This document shows positions 27,928 through 37,245 of a stretch of DNA of 64,000 bases, in pieces (the first letter of the stretch is position 1; each line of letters opens with the position of its first letter). The stretch is taken from positions 58,236-122,235 of the forward strand of contig DVJE01000008.1 of assembly GCA_018716975.1 (NCBI GenBank), in the 5' to 3' direction. The notes under the pieces are model-generated. The model was not told where the DNA came from and made no database searches. It saw nothing but the letters and a program-made list of their open reading frames with translations. Position numbers and translations under genes: made by a program. This DNA is from Candidatus Gallacutalibacter stercoravium. Lineage in GTDB: Bacteria > Bacillota > Clostridia > Oscillospirales > Acutalibacteraceae.

Positions 27928-29319
27928 ATGCGGTTGTTTCAGGTTCAAAAATTGCTTAGGGGTTCGCAGCCGGTGGGTGCGCTGCCCAGCGAACGGGATG
28001 TGCTGGCTAGAACGATACATATCGCCTGGCCTTCTATTTTGGAATCCTTTTTGGTCAGCCTGGTGGGCATGATCGATACGGTAATGGTCAGCGGCTTGGG
28101 CACTTATGCCATAGCTGCGGTGGGCCTTACCACCCAGCCAAAGTTTATTGGGCTGGCTATTTTTTTATCGCTCAACGTGGCGGTTTCAGCGTTGGTGGCC
28201 CGGCGGCGGGGAGAAAACGACCGGGAAAGCGCCAATAAGGTGCTGGCCCAGGCAATTGTAATTGTGTTGCTGCTCACCCTTGTTATCAGCGTGCTGTGCG
28301 TCGTATTCGCCGATCCCATCATACGCATGGCGGGTTCGGCAGAAGATACCCATGCCGATGCAGTGTCTTACTTTCGGGTGATTATGGGCGGCATGGTGTT
28401 TAATGTTTTAAGCTTGGTGATTAACGCCGCCCAGCGGGGGGCGGGCAACACCAAGATAGCCATGCGCACCAACATTGTGTCTAATCTGGTGAATATGCTG
28501 TTTAACTATTTGCTCATCGAAGGGCACTTTGGCTTTCCACGCTTGGGGGTAACGGGTGCGGCGGTGGCCACGGTAATCGGCACCGTATTTGCCTGCGGTA
28601 TGAGCATCGCCTCCATCTTGCGCAAAGATAGCTTTTTGGATATACGCTTGGCAAAGCACATTCGCTTTGATAAAAAAACATTGGGCACGATTGCAAATAT
28701 CGGTTCCAGCACCCTGGCAGAGCAGGTGTTTTTGCGCATCGGCTTCTTGATTTATTCCATTATTGTGGCTAATTTGGGCACCGTGGCCTTTGCTGCCCAT
28801 CAAATCGGCATGAACCTGATGAGCATCTCGTTCTCTTTTGGAGATGGGCTGTCAGTGGCGTCGGTTACTTTGGTGGGCCAAAGCCTGGGTGCAAAACGCC
28901 CCGATATGGCCAAGGTGTACGGCGGCGTGTGCCAGCGGCTGGGCATTGTGTTCGCCGTTGTTTTGTCTATTATTTTCGTCAGCTTGGGCAGGCCTATCTT
29001 TTCTTTGTTCTCTAATGAGGAAGCTATACTAAGCTATGGCGAAATGATCATGTCGTTGCTGGCCGTGGTGGTATTTTTGCAAATTTCGCAAGTGGTATTT
29101 TCCGGCTGCCTGCGCGGCGCAGGAGATACGCGCTATACGGCGCTGGTGTCGCTCATCAGCGTGGCGGTTGTGCGCCCAGGGCTGGGGTGGCTGTTTTGCT
29201 ATCCGCTACAATTGGGGTTATTCGGCGCGTGGCTGGGGCTTGCGGTGGATCAGATGGTGCGCTTTTTGATGACTTGGGTTCGTTTTCGCAAAGGAAAATG
29301 GACGAGCATCAAAATTTAA
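27928..29319 (+). CDS. MATE family multidrug/metabolite exporter
   Basis: 463-aa MatE antiporter with about 12 TM helices in two six-helix halves. ATG 27928 lies 8 bases after GGAGG; the ATG at 27913 contains that site and is rejected. Typical stretches are ESFLVSLVGMIDTVMVSGLGTYAIAAVGLTTQP and GAGNTKIAM in the first half, and AHQIGMNLMSISFSFGDGLSVASVTLVGQSLGA in the second. The substrate cannot be predicted from sequence. Confidence 0.92.
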   Translation: MRLFQVQKLLRGSQPVGALPSERDVLARTIHIAWPSILESFLVSLVGMIDTVMVSGLGTYAIAAVGLTTQPKFIGLAIFLSLNVAVSALVARRRGENDRESANKVLAQAIVIVLLLTLVISVLCVVFADPIIRMAGSAEDTHADAVSYFRVIMGGMVFNVLSLVINAAQRGAGNTKIAMRTNIVSNLVNMLFNYLLIEGHFGFPRLGVTGAAVATVIGTVFACGMSIASILRKDSFLDIRLAKHIRFDKKTLGTIANIGSSTLAEQVFLRIGFLIYSIIVANLGTVAFAAHQIGMNLMSISFSFGDGLSVASVTLVGQSLGAKRPDMAKVYGGVCQRLGIVFAVVLSIIFVSLGRPIFSLFSNEEAILSYGEMIMSLLAVVVFLQISQVVFSGCLRGAGDTRYTALVSLISVAVVRPGLGWLFCYPLQLGLFGAWLGLAVDQMVRFLMTWVRFRKGKWTSIKI

Positions 29320-29428
29320 TCGGCTTCATCGGCCGTTTGCCTCTCGTTTTTGTAAAGCGGCGGCATGACGAAAGAGAAATCAGCAACCAAGAAATATTTC
29401 TGCCGGCGCACAAAAAACGGTCGTTCGG

Positions 29429-29457
29429 TAGGCAGCGGGCCTAGGCTATGTTATAAT
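29429..29457 (+). promoter_or_regulatory. promoter of the L-serine dehydratase operon
   Basis: TAGGCA (29429-29434), a 17-base spacer and TATAAT (29452-29457), with TGT making an extended -10. The leader is about 63 bases. Confidence 0.6.
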
Positions 29458-29526
29458 AACGGCATGGGCCGGGCAGGATAATGAAAAGCTGCTGGCTGCC
29501 GGTGAAACGGCAAGAGGGGGAAGCCA

Positions 29527-30243
29527 ATGAAGCGCTATGGTGTTTTTGACATTGTGGGCCCGGTAATGGTGGGGCCCTCCAGTTCCCATACGGCGGGAGC
29601 CGCGCGTTTGGGGCGCATGGTGCGCTATTTGTGCAACGATGAAATTGCTCAGGTTACGTTCCAACTGCATGGATCCTTTGCGCAAACCTATAAGGGCCAC
29701 GGCACCGATAAGGCGCTGTTGGCCGGTATTTTAGATATTGATTCCGCCGATTACCGGCTGCGGGATTCCTTGGATATCGCGCGGGAAAAGGGGTTGCGCT
29801 TTCAATTCCTCACGGCGGATTTGGGCGATGTGCATCCCAATACGGTGCGTTTTTTGCTGACCATGAAGAGCGGCAGAAACATGAGCGTTACCGGCAGCTC
29901 TATCGGCGGCGGTAGCGTTGTGATCACCGATATTGACGGGGTTGAGGTTTACTTTTCGGGGGAAAAGCCGATTTTGGTTACTAAGCATACCGATACGCCC
30001 GGCGTTATTTCGCACATTACCGCCCTGCTGTATCAATCGCGGCTAAACATCGGCAATATGCGGGTGAATCGGGATGAAGAGAGCGGGGAGGCCTCGATGT
30101 ATTTGGAGTTGGACGGGCCTGTTGACGACGGTTTGCTGGGGCAAATCCGGGCAATTCCGGGAATAACACGCGCCCTGCTGCTGGATAACCGCCTTTTAGA
30201 CCCCGGCGAAGCGGCGCTTGGAAGAGAGGTTGCCCATGTTTGA
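29527..30243 (+). CDS. sdaAB: L-serine dehydratase, beta subunit
   Basis: 238 aa. Opening FDIVGPVMVGPSSSHTAGAARLG is the beta-chain signature; the C-terminal part (LVTKHTDTPGVISHITALLYQSRLNIGNMRVNRD) is an ACT domain that senses serine. It works with the alpha subunit to deaminate L-serine to pyruvate and ammonia, a main amino-acid fermentation step in clostridia. The last 8 bases overlap sdaAA. Confidence 0.95.
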   Translation: MKRYGVFDIVGPVMVGPSSSHTAGAARLGRMVRYLCNDEIAQVTFQLHGSFAQTYKGHGTDKALLAGILDIDSADYRLRDSLDIAREKGLRFQFLTADLGDVHPNTVRFLLTMKSGRNMSVTGSSIGGGSVVITDIDGVEVYFSGEKPILVTKHTDTPGVISHITALLYQSRLNIGNMRVNRDEESGEASMYLELDGPVDDGLLGQIRAIPGITRALLLDNRLLDPGEAALGREVAHV

Positions 30244-31171
30244 ATTGCATATGGAAAAATTAACGGCGCTTTTGCAACGGGAAAATCTTTCGTTGGGGGA
30301 ATATACCCTGCGCTGTGAGATGGAACAAAGCGGCAAATCCCGCGCCCAAGTGATGGCGCGTATGGAGGGGATGCTGGGCGTAATGCGCCAAGCGGCCGCC
30401 GAAGCAACTGAACGGCCGGTGCATTCGGTCAGCGGTCTAACGGGTGGCGATGCTTACCGTTACAACATGTACCGGCAAGGGGGCAAATCCATTTGCGGGC
30501 CGGTGATGTCTGCGGCGGTGGCGATGGCGCTGTCCGGCTCAGAGATGAATGCCTCTATGAGCCGCATTGTGGCTTGCCCCACAGCGGGATCCTGCGGCAT
30601 TGTGCCCGCCGCATTGCTGGCTGTGGCGCAGGAACGGCATAAAACCCAAGAAGAACTGCTTTTGTCGCTGTTTACCGCTGCGGGGATTGGCATTGTTATC
30701 GGATCACGAGCCACAGTGGCGGGGGCCGAGGGCGGCTGCCAGGCGGAATGCGGTGCAGCAGCGGCAATGGCCGCCGCCGGGGTAACAGAACTCTTGGGCG
30801 GCAGCGCCGATCAGGCGTTTCATGCCGCCGCCATGGCGTTAAAGAACGAAATGGGGTTGGTGTGCGATCCGGTGGCCGGCTTGGTGGAGATCCCCTGTAT
30901 TAAGCGCAATGCGGCAGGAGCCGCTCTGGCGATTTTAAGCGCCGATTTGGCCTTAGCCGGCGTGCAAAGCCGTATTCCCTTTGGAGAGGTGGTAGACGCT
31001 ATGCGCGAGGTGGGCGAGGCCATGAGTGATTCTTTAAAAGAAACAGCTCAAGGCGGGCTGGCAGCTACGCCAACAGGCCGGCGGCTACAGCAGCAGGTAA
31101 CGGCCGCTTCTCAAACGGTTTCACAAGGGCCGATAGCCGATATGATAATTGAGGAAAGCCGGTCATTGTAA
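30236..31171 (+). CDS. sdaAA: L-serine dehydratase, alpha subunit (iron-sulfur)
   Basis: 311 aa, catalytic subunit with an oxygen-sensitive [4Fe-4S] cluster. Cys residues in PTAGSCGIVP, GGCQAECGAAAAM and VCDPVAGLVEIPC are the cluster candidates conserved in the family. ATG 30236, 6 bases after AGAGAGG, gives the normal N-terminus and overlaps sdaAB. No clear terminator follows. Confidence 0.95.
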   Translation: MFELHMEKLTALLQRENLSLGEYTLRCEMEQSGKSRAQVMARMEGMLGVMRQAAAEATERPVHSVSGLTGGDAYRYNMYRQGGKSICGPVMSAAVAMALSGSEMNASMSRIVACPTAGSCGIVPAALLAVAQERHKTQEELLLSLFTAAGIGIVIGSRATVAGAEGGCQAECGAAAAMAAAGVTELLGGSADQAFHAAAMALKNEMGLVCDPVAGLVEIPCIKRNAAGAALAILSADLALAGVQSRIPFGEVVDAMREVGEAMSDSLKETAQGGLAATPTGRRLQQQVTAASQTVSQGPIADMIIEESRSL

Positions 31172-31276
31172 GCTTCTGCTGAAAAGCAAATTTTACGCAA
31201 ATCAAGGAAAACAGGTTTCTCTGTAAGAAGCCATCAATAAAGAAAGGAAAGCGGCTCTGGCCGCGCGGTGACGGTT

Positions 31277-32413
31277 ATGGTTCAATATGGAAAAGGTCAG
31301 GTTAGCGACCGAGAGGATATTTTAGATTTTGGCAATTATGTGTTTAGCCAGGCTCACCAGCCCCACGACTTTAAAAAATTGGTGCCCAAATTATACGGTG
31401 AAGATAGTCACACAGAACAATATCATTATTTAGCCAAAGAGGATGGCAAAATCAAAGCCATGATCTGCGCCTTGCCCGGGCGTTTGGTGGTGGCGGGGCA
31501 GGAACTGAAAACTTCCGGCATCGGCACCGTTTCGGTGCATCCCTATGCCAGAGGCAAGGGGTATATGAAAAAGCTGATGGCAATGGCCGAGGAGGAAATG
31601 AAGGCCCAGGGGTGCGATATGGGCGTGCTCAGTGGGCAGCGCCAGCGGTACGGCTATTTCGGCTACGAAAAGGCGGGCGTAGAAGTCAGCTTTTTGGTTA
31701 CCGCCACCAACCTGCGCCATTGTTGCCGGGAGGAAAGCGAAAAAACCTTTCGCTTTGCGCCGTTAGAAGAGGCTTCGCCTTTTTTGGAGCAGGCATATGA
31801 ACTATATCAAAGCCTGCTGGTTTGCGGCGCCCGGCCGAAAGCAGAGTTTTGCACCATTTTGCGTTCTTGGCAAAGCGAACCGTTGGCGGTGCTCAAAGAT
31901 GGGGACTTTGCCGGCTATTTGACGTTGGGCCAAGGAGGAGCGCTTGCCGAATGCGAGCTGATAAACCCCGACGATTACATATGGGTGCTGCAAGCGCTGA
32001 TGAGAGAAAAAAATTTGCAAGAGTTTCATGTGTTGGCTGCCGCCTACGACACCAGGAAGATCAGCCGTTTGTTGCGTTTTTGTGAGCGGTACACGATAGA
32101 AACCAGCGATAATTTTCGTATCTTCCATTACCAGCGGGTGCTGTCGGCGTACCTTGCCCTAAAAAATCAGGTGGCTCCTTTGTATGACGGCAGCCTGGTG
32201 GTGGCGATTGAAGGGGAACAACCCCTAAAAATTTCGGTAGCGGGCGGGGCAACATCGGTTTGCCCCACAAAGGAGGCGCCCCAAGTAAAGCTTACGGCTA
32301 TGGAAGCGGTTCCTTTCTTCTTTTCCCCTATCGATGCCAGACGTTTGCAAGAGCCGGTTCCGGCGGGCTGGCTGCCTTTGCCGCTGTTTTTACCCAAGCC
32401 CGATTGCTGCTGA
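31277..32413 (+). CDS. Eis-like GNAT acetyltransferase
   Basis: About 378 aa, with an N-terminal GNAT domain (IGTVSVHPYARGKGYMKKLMAMAEEEM is the acetyl-CoA loop), a second GNAT-like domain and a C-terminal SCP2-like fold. This is the three-part plan of Eis-type acetyltransferases, which often modify amines such as aminoglycosides or lysine side chains. The start is uncertain: neither ATG 31277 nor GTG 31268 has a good ribosome binding site. It precedes the oxidoreductase cluster by 100 bases. Confidence 0.82.
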   Translation: MVQYGKGQVSDREDILDFGNYVFSQAHQPHDFKKLVPKLYGEDSHTEQYHYLAKEDGKIKAMICALPGRLVVAGQELKTSGIGTVSVHPYARGKGYMKKLMAMAEEEMKAQGCDMGVLSGQRQRYGYFGYEKAGVEVSFLVTATNLRHCCREESEKTFRFAPLEEASPFLEQAYELYQSLLVCGARPKAEFCTILRSWQSEPLAVLKDGDFAGYLTLGQGGALAECELINPDDYIWVLQALMREKNLQEFHVLAAAYDTRKISRLLRFCERYTIETSDNFRIFHYQRVLSAYLALKNQVAPLYDGSLVVAIEGEQPLKISVAGGATSVCPTKEAPQVKLTAMEAVPFFFSPIDARRLQEPVPAGWLPLPLFLPKPDCC

Positions 32414-32469
32414 AAGATACGGCGCACAGCTGTGCAGATGTACATAGCAAACTGATTTTGGCTTTTATA

Positions 32470-32497
32470 TTTTCTGTTTGTCTTGCAAAACAGAAAA
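32470..32497 (+). promoter_or_regulatory. leader hairpin before the oxidoreductase cluster
   Basis: TTTTCTGTTT pairs with AAACAGAAAA around an 8-base loop, ending 3 bases before the AGGGAGG ribosome binding site. It could be a leader structure. There is no T run after it. Confidence 0.4.
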
Positions 32498-32515
32498 GAG
32501 AGGGAGGATTTTGAT

Positions 32516-33853
32516 ATGCAGCATCATACCTTTCACTATAAAACCCGCGATGATTTACAGCGGGAGCTAGAGGCGCTGGGCGTTTCTTTACCGCTTTCTG
32601 ATAATTTGCAGGTGCTGCGCGAGCCCTTGCAGATAGAAGGCCGAACGCTTGCCAACCGACTTGCCGTGCAGCCGATGGAAGGTTGCGACGCCACGCCGGA
32701 CGGAGCCCCCGGGGAGCTAACCTACCGGCGTTACCGCCGGTTTGCCCAAGGCGGGGCCGGTATGATTTGGATGGAAGCCGTGGCAGTTTCACAAGAAAGC
32801 CGTGCCAATCCCCGCCAGCTGTTTTTACATAACGATAATGTAGATGATTTTGCCCGTTTGGTAGAGGATATCAAAAAAACAGGCCGGCAGGCCAACGGGT
32901 TTGAGCCCATGGTGATTGTTCAGGCCACTCATTCCGGGCGTTATTCCAAACCGGAAGGAACGCCCCGGCCGCTTATCGCCTACCAAAATCCCATTTTTGA
33001 GGGGGATAAGCCGCTGGATCCCTCCTGCATTTTGCCCGATGACGCATTGATGCGCTTGGAAGAACAATTTGGGCAGATGGCGCGCTTGGCCGAGCAGGCA
33101 GGCTTTGATGGAATAGATATCAAATGCTGCCACCGTTATCTGCTGAACGAATTTTTGTCGGCCTACCGCCGGCCCGGGCTTTACGGCGGCAGCTTTGAAA
33201 ACCGCACCCGCCTGTTGCGCAATTCGGTGGCCAGCGCCCAGGCGGAGGTATCCAGCCGTTGTTTTGTCACCTGTAGGCTCAATATTTACGATGGGTTCCC
33301 CTACCCTTACGGCTATGGCGTGGGAACCGATGGTAGTGTGCAGCCTCAACTGGAAGAACCCATCGATTTAGTGGGGATTTTACATAAACAAATGGGTATG
33401 AACCTTATTAATATGACGCTGGGCAACCCATATGTCAATCCCCACGTCAACCGGCCTTACGATCGCGGCCCCTATGAGCCGCAGGAGCACCCCTTAGAGG
33501 GGGTGGCGCGCATGTTTTCTTGCATTGGCCGGGTGAGCGCCCCCTACCCCGATCTAACGGTAGTGAGCTCCGGGCACTCTTACCTGCGGCATTTGTCGCC
33601 CTTGGCTGCCGCCGGCGTGGTAGAAAGTAAAATTGCGTCGGTGGCCGGTTTTGGACGTGAAGCGCTGGCTTACCCCGATTTTGCCAATGATATTTTACAC
33701 ACAGGCGGCTTGGATGCGAAAAAATGCTGCGTGTCTTGCGGCAAATGCTCGCAGCTGATGCGTATGAACCAGGTGGCCGGTTGCGCTGTGCGGGATGCAT
33801 TTTATTTGGATTTGTTTAGAAAAGCCTCTGCAAAAAAGGAGGAAGCAAAATGA
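32516..33853 (+). CDS. Old Yellow Enzyme-like NADH:flavin oxidoreductase with Fe-S motif
   Basis: 445-aa FMN barrel protein of the OYE / 2,4-dienoyl-CoA reductase group. AGGGAGG precedes ATG 32516. Visible blocks: NRLAVQPMEGCD, ATHSGRYSKPEG and GFDGIDIKCCHRYLLNEFLS. At the C-terminus C405-x2-C408-x2-C411-x11-C423 is a [4Fe-4S] motif like that of dienoyl-CoA reductase and BaiCD/BaiH. Those enzymes are about 650 aa; this one stops right after the cluster and lacks the FAD/NAD(P)H domain, so electrons must come from another protein. It overlaps the next gene by 4 bases. Confidence 0.88.
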   Translation: MQHHTFHYKTRDDLQRELEALGVSLPLSDNLQVLREPLQIEGRTLANRLAVQPMEGCDATPDGAPGELTYRRYRRFAQGGAGMIWMEAVAVSQESRANPRQLFLHNDNVDDFARLVEDIKKTGRQANGFEPMVIVQATHSGRYSKPEGTPRPLIAYQNPIFEGDKPLDPSCILPDDALMRLEEQFGQMARLAEQAGFDGIDIKCCHRYLLNEFLSAYRRPGLYGGSFENRTRLLRNSVASAQAEVSSRCFVTCRLNIYDGFPYPYGYGVGTDGSVQPQLEEPIDLVGILHKQMGMNLINMTLGNPYVNPHVNRPYDRGPYEPQEHPLEGVARMFSCIGRVSAPYPDLTVVSSGHSYLRHLSPLAAAGVVESKIASVAGFGREALAYPDFANDILHTGGLDAKKCCVSCGKCSQLMRMNQVAGCAVRDAFYLDLFRKASAKKEEAK

Positions 33854-34623
33854 ACAAAGTAGCGGCGGTTACCGGATCCCGGCGGGGGATCGGTTTGGGC
33901 ATCCTGCAAGCGTTGGCGCGTCAGGGCTATCAAACCGTGATGTCGGGAACAGCCAGCTTGGCGGATACCCTCCCCATTTTAGAGCCGTTGCGCCGGCAAG
34001 GTCTGGCTGTGGATTATGTTCCGTGCGATATTTCAAAGCAAGAAGATAGAAGCCGCTTTTTTTCATGGATAGACCGGCGGTATGGGCGGCTGGATGTGCA
34101 TGTTAACAACGCCGGGGTTGCGCCGCTGCAAAGAAACGATGTGCTTGAAATGACGCAAGAAAGCTTTGAACGGGTAGTGGGCACCAATTTACGGGGCACC
34201 TTTTTTATGTGCCAGCTTGCGGCCAATTTGATGCTGGATATGAAACAACGCGGGTTAGAGGACTATACCCCGCGGCTCATCAATATTTCTTCCATTTCCT
34301 CTTATACTTCCTCGGTCAATCGGGGGGAATATTGCATCTCTAAGGCGGGGGTGTCTATGGTAACCCGATTATTTGCCGATCGTTTGGCCCAGGAAGAAAT
34401 CCCGGTGTTTGAGGTGTCGCCGGGTATTATCCTTACCGATATGACCGCCGGTGTGAAAGAAAAATATGAGCAGATGATTGCGCAAGGCGTTACCCCCATC
34501 CGGCGTTTTGGGCAGCCAAAAGACGTAGCGGACTGCGTGTTGGCTGCTTGCAGCGGTTTGCTGGATTTTGCCACCGGGCAGGTGATCCATGCAGACGGCG
34601 GCTTCCATCTGCGGCGGCTGTAA
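33850..34623 (+). CDS. short-chain dehydrogenase/reductase
   Basis: 257-aa classical SDR. Cofactor motif TGSRRGIG (residues 8-15), VNNAGVAP, catalytic Ser in INISSISS and YCISK with the active-site Tyr and Lys. The final GQVIHADGGFHL is usual for 3-ketoacyl-ACP reductase-like SDRs. ATGA overlap with the OYE gene means translational coupling, so it should reduce or oxidise a hydroxyl/keto group on the same molecule the OYE-like enzyme works on (inference). Confidence 0.92.
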   Translation: MNKVAAVTGSRRGIGLGILQALARQGYQTVMSGTASLADTLPILEPLRRQGLAVDYVPCDISKQEDRSRFFSWIDRRYGRLDVHVNNAGVAPLQRNDVLEMTQESFERVVGTNLRGTFFMCQLAANLMLDMKQRGLEDYTPRLINISSISSYTSSVNRGEYCISKAGVSMVTRLFADRLAQEEIPVFEVSPGIILTDMTAGVKEKYEQMIAQGVTPIRRFGQPKDVADCVLAACSGLLDFATGQVIHADGGFHLRRL

Positions 34624-34650
34624 GGCTGTGGCTTTGGGAGGTGTTCTTTT

Positions 34651-36615
34651 GTGCAAACCATGGAATATGCACAGGGGGCTGTGCGCATCCCGGTTTATGC
34701 GTTGGATTGCCTTGTGATTGGTTCCGGCTGCGCGGGGTACAACGCCGCCGATTGGCTGTATGATTTGGGAAGGCGGGATATCGCGGTTTTAACCGAGGGA
34801 AAAAATCGCGGTACCTCACGCAACACCGGCAGCGACAAGCAAACCTATTACAAGCTTTCTTTGTCTGGGGCGGATGCGGATTCGGTGCAGGCGATGGCGG
34901 ACGATTTGTTTGCCGGTGGCGGCATGCACGGCGACTCTGCTTTAGCGCAGGCAGCGGGCTGTGTTCCCTGTTTTATGAAGTTGTGCCAGTTGGGTGTGCC
35001 CTTCCCCACCAACCGGTATGGGGAATATGTCGGTTATAAAACCGATCACGATCCCCGGCAGCGGGCTACTTCAGCGGGGCCGCTTACCTCACAAGAGATG
35101 ACGCAAAGGCTGGAAGCCGCGGTGGAGAGCAAAGGGATCCCCATTTTCGACGGGATGCAGGCGGTGCGCTTACTGGTGGAAGAGAACCGGATTTGCGGGG
35201 TACTGTGCGTTGACTTAGCGCGCCAAGAAAAAGACTGCGGCTTTACGGTATTTTGCGCCAACCATGTGATATTGGCCACCGGGGGCCCTGCGGGCGTTTA
35301 CAAAACCGTGGTTTATCCCCAAAGCCAGGTGGGCGGCACTGGTATGGCGCTGCAAGCAGGGGCCGGGGCTTGTAATTTGGATCAATGGCAGTATGGGCTG
35401 GCTTCTTTGCAGTTTCGATGGAATGTTTCGGGCACCTATCAGCAGGTGTTGCCTCGTTATATAACCCAAGCGCCAAACGGGGCGCAAACGGAATGGCTGC
35501 CGCAAGCCCTTCCTTCCCCGCAAAAGGCGATGAACCTAACCTTTTTAAAGGGTTACCAATGGCCCTTTGACGCCGCAAAAATAGAGGGCTCTTCCTTTTT
35601 GGATTTGCTGGTGTATCAAGAAACCTGCCGCAAAGGCAACCGGGTGTTTTTGGATTATCAAAAGGATCCGGTGGGATTCTCACCGGATTTTGCCGGTTTG
35701 GGGGAAGAGGCGGCTTCTTATCTGCGCAATTCAGGGGCGGATATGCCCCTGCCCATCAATAGGTTGGAGCATATGAATCCGGCGGCGGTGGAGCTTTACC
35801 GCTGCCATCAAATTGATTTGCACAGCCAAATGTTGGAAATTGGTGTTTGCGCCCAGCACCACAACGGGGGAATCGCAGTGGACGCCGATTGGCAAAGCTC
35901 GATACGCGGGCTTTATGTAGCCGGTGAAGCGGCCGGCACTTTCGGCGCGCGCCGGCCGGGCGGTTCCGCCCTGAACGCTTGCCAGGTGGGCGCTATGCGG
36001 GCCGCCCAGCATATCGCCTATCATAGCGCGGAAGTTCCGCCCAAGAGCTGGAACAGGGTGCAGGAGCTGATACAGGCGGAGGTTTTGCCTCTATTTTATC
36101 AGGTGCAGCAAAGGATGGATGGCGGCGCGCTGGACGTGCAGGCTGCTTGTGCAAGTTTTCGTGAGCGGATGAGCGAGTGCGCCGCTTTGGTGCGGATACC
36201 GGAAGAGATGGCGCGGCTGCAAAGTGATATTCAGCAGACTCTTAGCGATTTTTACCAGCCCGGCGCACAGAGCACGGGCGCCCCGGCGCAGTTGCTGCGC
36301 GCGTGGGATATTATGATAACCCAGCTGGCGGTGCTGGATGCCATGCAGGCAGCAGCTCCCTATGGCAGCCGGGGTTCGGCTTTGGTTGCCAATGCTAAGG
36401 GACGGCAAATTTTGCCCGGCCTGGCCTATCTGCCCGCGTTGCGGGAGGAATGGTTGGACGGCCAAGTGCTGTCTACCCAGTTGAAAAAGCCCGGCGGGCT
36501 GGATGGCGGCCCTATCCGGTTTTGCTCAGCGTATGAACCTGTGCGGCCGATGCCCCAGCCGGATCGGTGGTTTGAATCGGTATGGGGGGAATATCGCGCG
36601 CGAACGCAGCGATAG
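34651..36615 (+). CDS. fumarate reductase/succinate dehydrogenase-like FAD flavoprotein
   Basis: 654-aa flavoprotein. GTG 34651 is chosen: GGGAGG lies 9 bases upstream, against 18 for ATG 34660. The dinucleotide fold is LVIGSGCAGYNAA (Gly24-Gly29). Near residue 430, GLYVAGEAAGTFGARRPGGSALNACQVGAMRAAQHI is the second FAD block of the FRD/SDH/L-aspartate oxidase family. It lacks a covalent-flavin or cytochrome domain and has no signal peptide. It follows the SDR by 27 bases and completes a three-gene reductive set. Confidence 0.85.
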   Translation: MQTMEYAQGAVRIPVYALDCLVIGSGCAGYNAADWLYDLGRRDIAVLTEGKNRGTSRNTGSDKQTYYKLSLSGADADSVQAMADDLFAGGGMHGDSALAQAAGCVPCFMKLCQLGVPFPTNRYGEYVGYKTDHDPRQRATSAGPLTSQEMTQRLEAAVESKGIPIFDGMQAVRLLVEENRICGVLCVDLARQEKDCGFTVFCANHVILATGGPAGVYKTVVYPQSQVGGTGMALQAGAGACNLDQWQYGLASLQFRWNVSGTYQQVLPRYITQAPNGAQTEWLPQALPSPQKAMNLTFLKGYQWPFDAAKIEGSSFLDLLVYQETCRKGNRVFLDYQKDPVGFSPDFAGLGEEAASYLRNSGADMPLPINRLEHMNPAAVELYRCHQIDLHSQMLEIGVCAQHHNGGIAVDADWQSSIRGLYVAGEAAGTFGARRPGGSALNACQVGAMRAAQHIAYHSAEVPPKSWNRVQELIQAEVLPLFYQVQQRMDGGALDVQAACASFRERMSECAALVRIPEEMARLQSDIQQTLSDFYQPGAQSTGAPAQLLRAWDIMITQLAVLDAMQAAAPYGSRGSALVANAKGRQILPGLAYLPALREEWLDGQVLSTQLKKPGGLDGGPIRFCSAYEPVRPMPQPDRWFESVWGEYRARTQR

Positions 36616-36709
36616 GTCACTACCTAGGTGGGTGTCATAACAAGACGGTAAAAAGCTATTTGTGTTGCGGTAGCAGCAAAAAGATAGGAATTTTATAGGT
36701 TTCACAATA

Positions 36710-36747
36710 AAAAACGGCATGCAGGCAGTTGCTTGCATGTCGTTTTT
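36710..36747. terminator. bidirectional terminator
   Basis: AAAAACGGCATGCAGGCA pairs (one mismatch) with its complement around GTT and ends in TTTTT on either strand. It closes the flavoprotein operon and the convergent small lipoprotein gene. Confidence 0.85.
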
Positions 36748-36790
36748 GCCGCTTTGCCGCCGGCGGGCTTTGTACAAAAAACAGGCCGGC

Positions 36791-37081
36791 CTATTGGGCA
36801 GAGCTGCCGTTGTGCTCAGAAGAGGCTGTCGAACTATCACCCGACATTAGGTCGTCGATGCCGGATTCTACCCGGGACATGAGATCTTCGGCGTCGGAGG
36901 TGATATCAGAAACAATTTCAGAAATAACGCCGCCGGAGCTTTCGCCCGAAATAACGCCGGGGTTGCTGCTGTCTTTGGAGCTGGTGGTGCTGCTGGCGTT
37001 ATCGTCGCCGCCACAGCCGGCCAGCAAAGAGCCAACCAACAGCGCCGCCGTCAGGCAGCTGAGCATTTTTTTGCTTTTCAT
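36791..37081 (-). CDS. small Ser/Asp-rich lipoprotein
   Basis: 96 aa. Signal peptide with lipobox LLAGC at about residues 19-23, then GGDDNASS and a tail made largely of Ser, Asp, Glu, Gly and Thr. AAAGGAG lies 8 bases before the ATG. Small acidic, Ser-rich lipoproteins of this form are common in Oscillospirales and have no assigned role. ISEIVSDITSDAEDLMSRVESGIDDLM could form an amphipathic helix. Confidence 0.75.
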   Translation of the reverse strand: MKSKKMLSCLTAALLVGSLLAGCGGDDNASSTTSSKDSSNPGVISGESSGGVISEIVSDITSDAEDLMSRVESGIDDLMSGDSSTASSEHNGSSAQ

Positions 37082-37103
37082 GCTTCTTCTCCTTTATTTG
37101 TAG

Positions 37104-37143
37104 TTAAAAATACCGTATGCAACGGTGTGCTGCATACGGTATT
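37104..37143 (-). terminator. terminator of dapL
   Basis: AATACCGTATGCA/TGCATACGGTATT, 9-base loop. On the minus strand it is followed by TTTAAC after the AATACC...ATT stem, so it fits the end of dapL, 100 bases after its stop codon. Confidence 0.75.
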
Positions 37144-37245
37144 AGTATTTGCCCAACAAAGGGAAAAAACACGCTTGTTTACCGGAATCTACGCGGGTTA
37201 TACGTTTCATTTGCCATCAGGCGGAGAAAACAAAAACGATTTGTT

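Noticed and set aside
27842..28072. Alternative frame and upstream start for the MATE gene
   Set aside because: The region contains the -10 element, and the ATG at 27913 overlaps the ribosome binding site used by ATG 27928.
36729..37103. 124-codon plus-strand frame over the small lipoprotein
   Set aside because: It is antisense to a gene with a signal peptide, lipobox and ribosome binding site.
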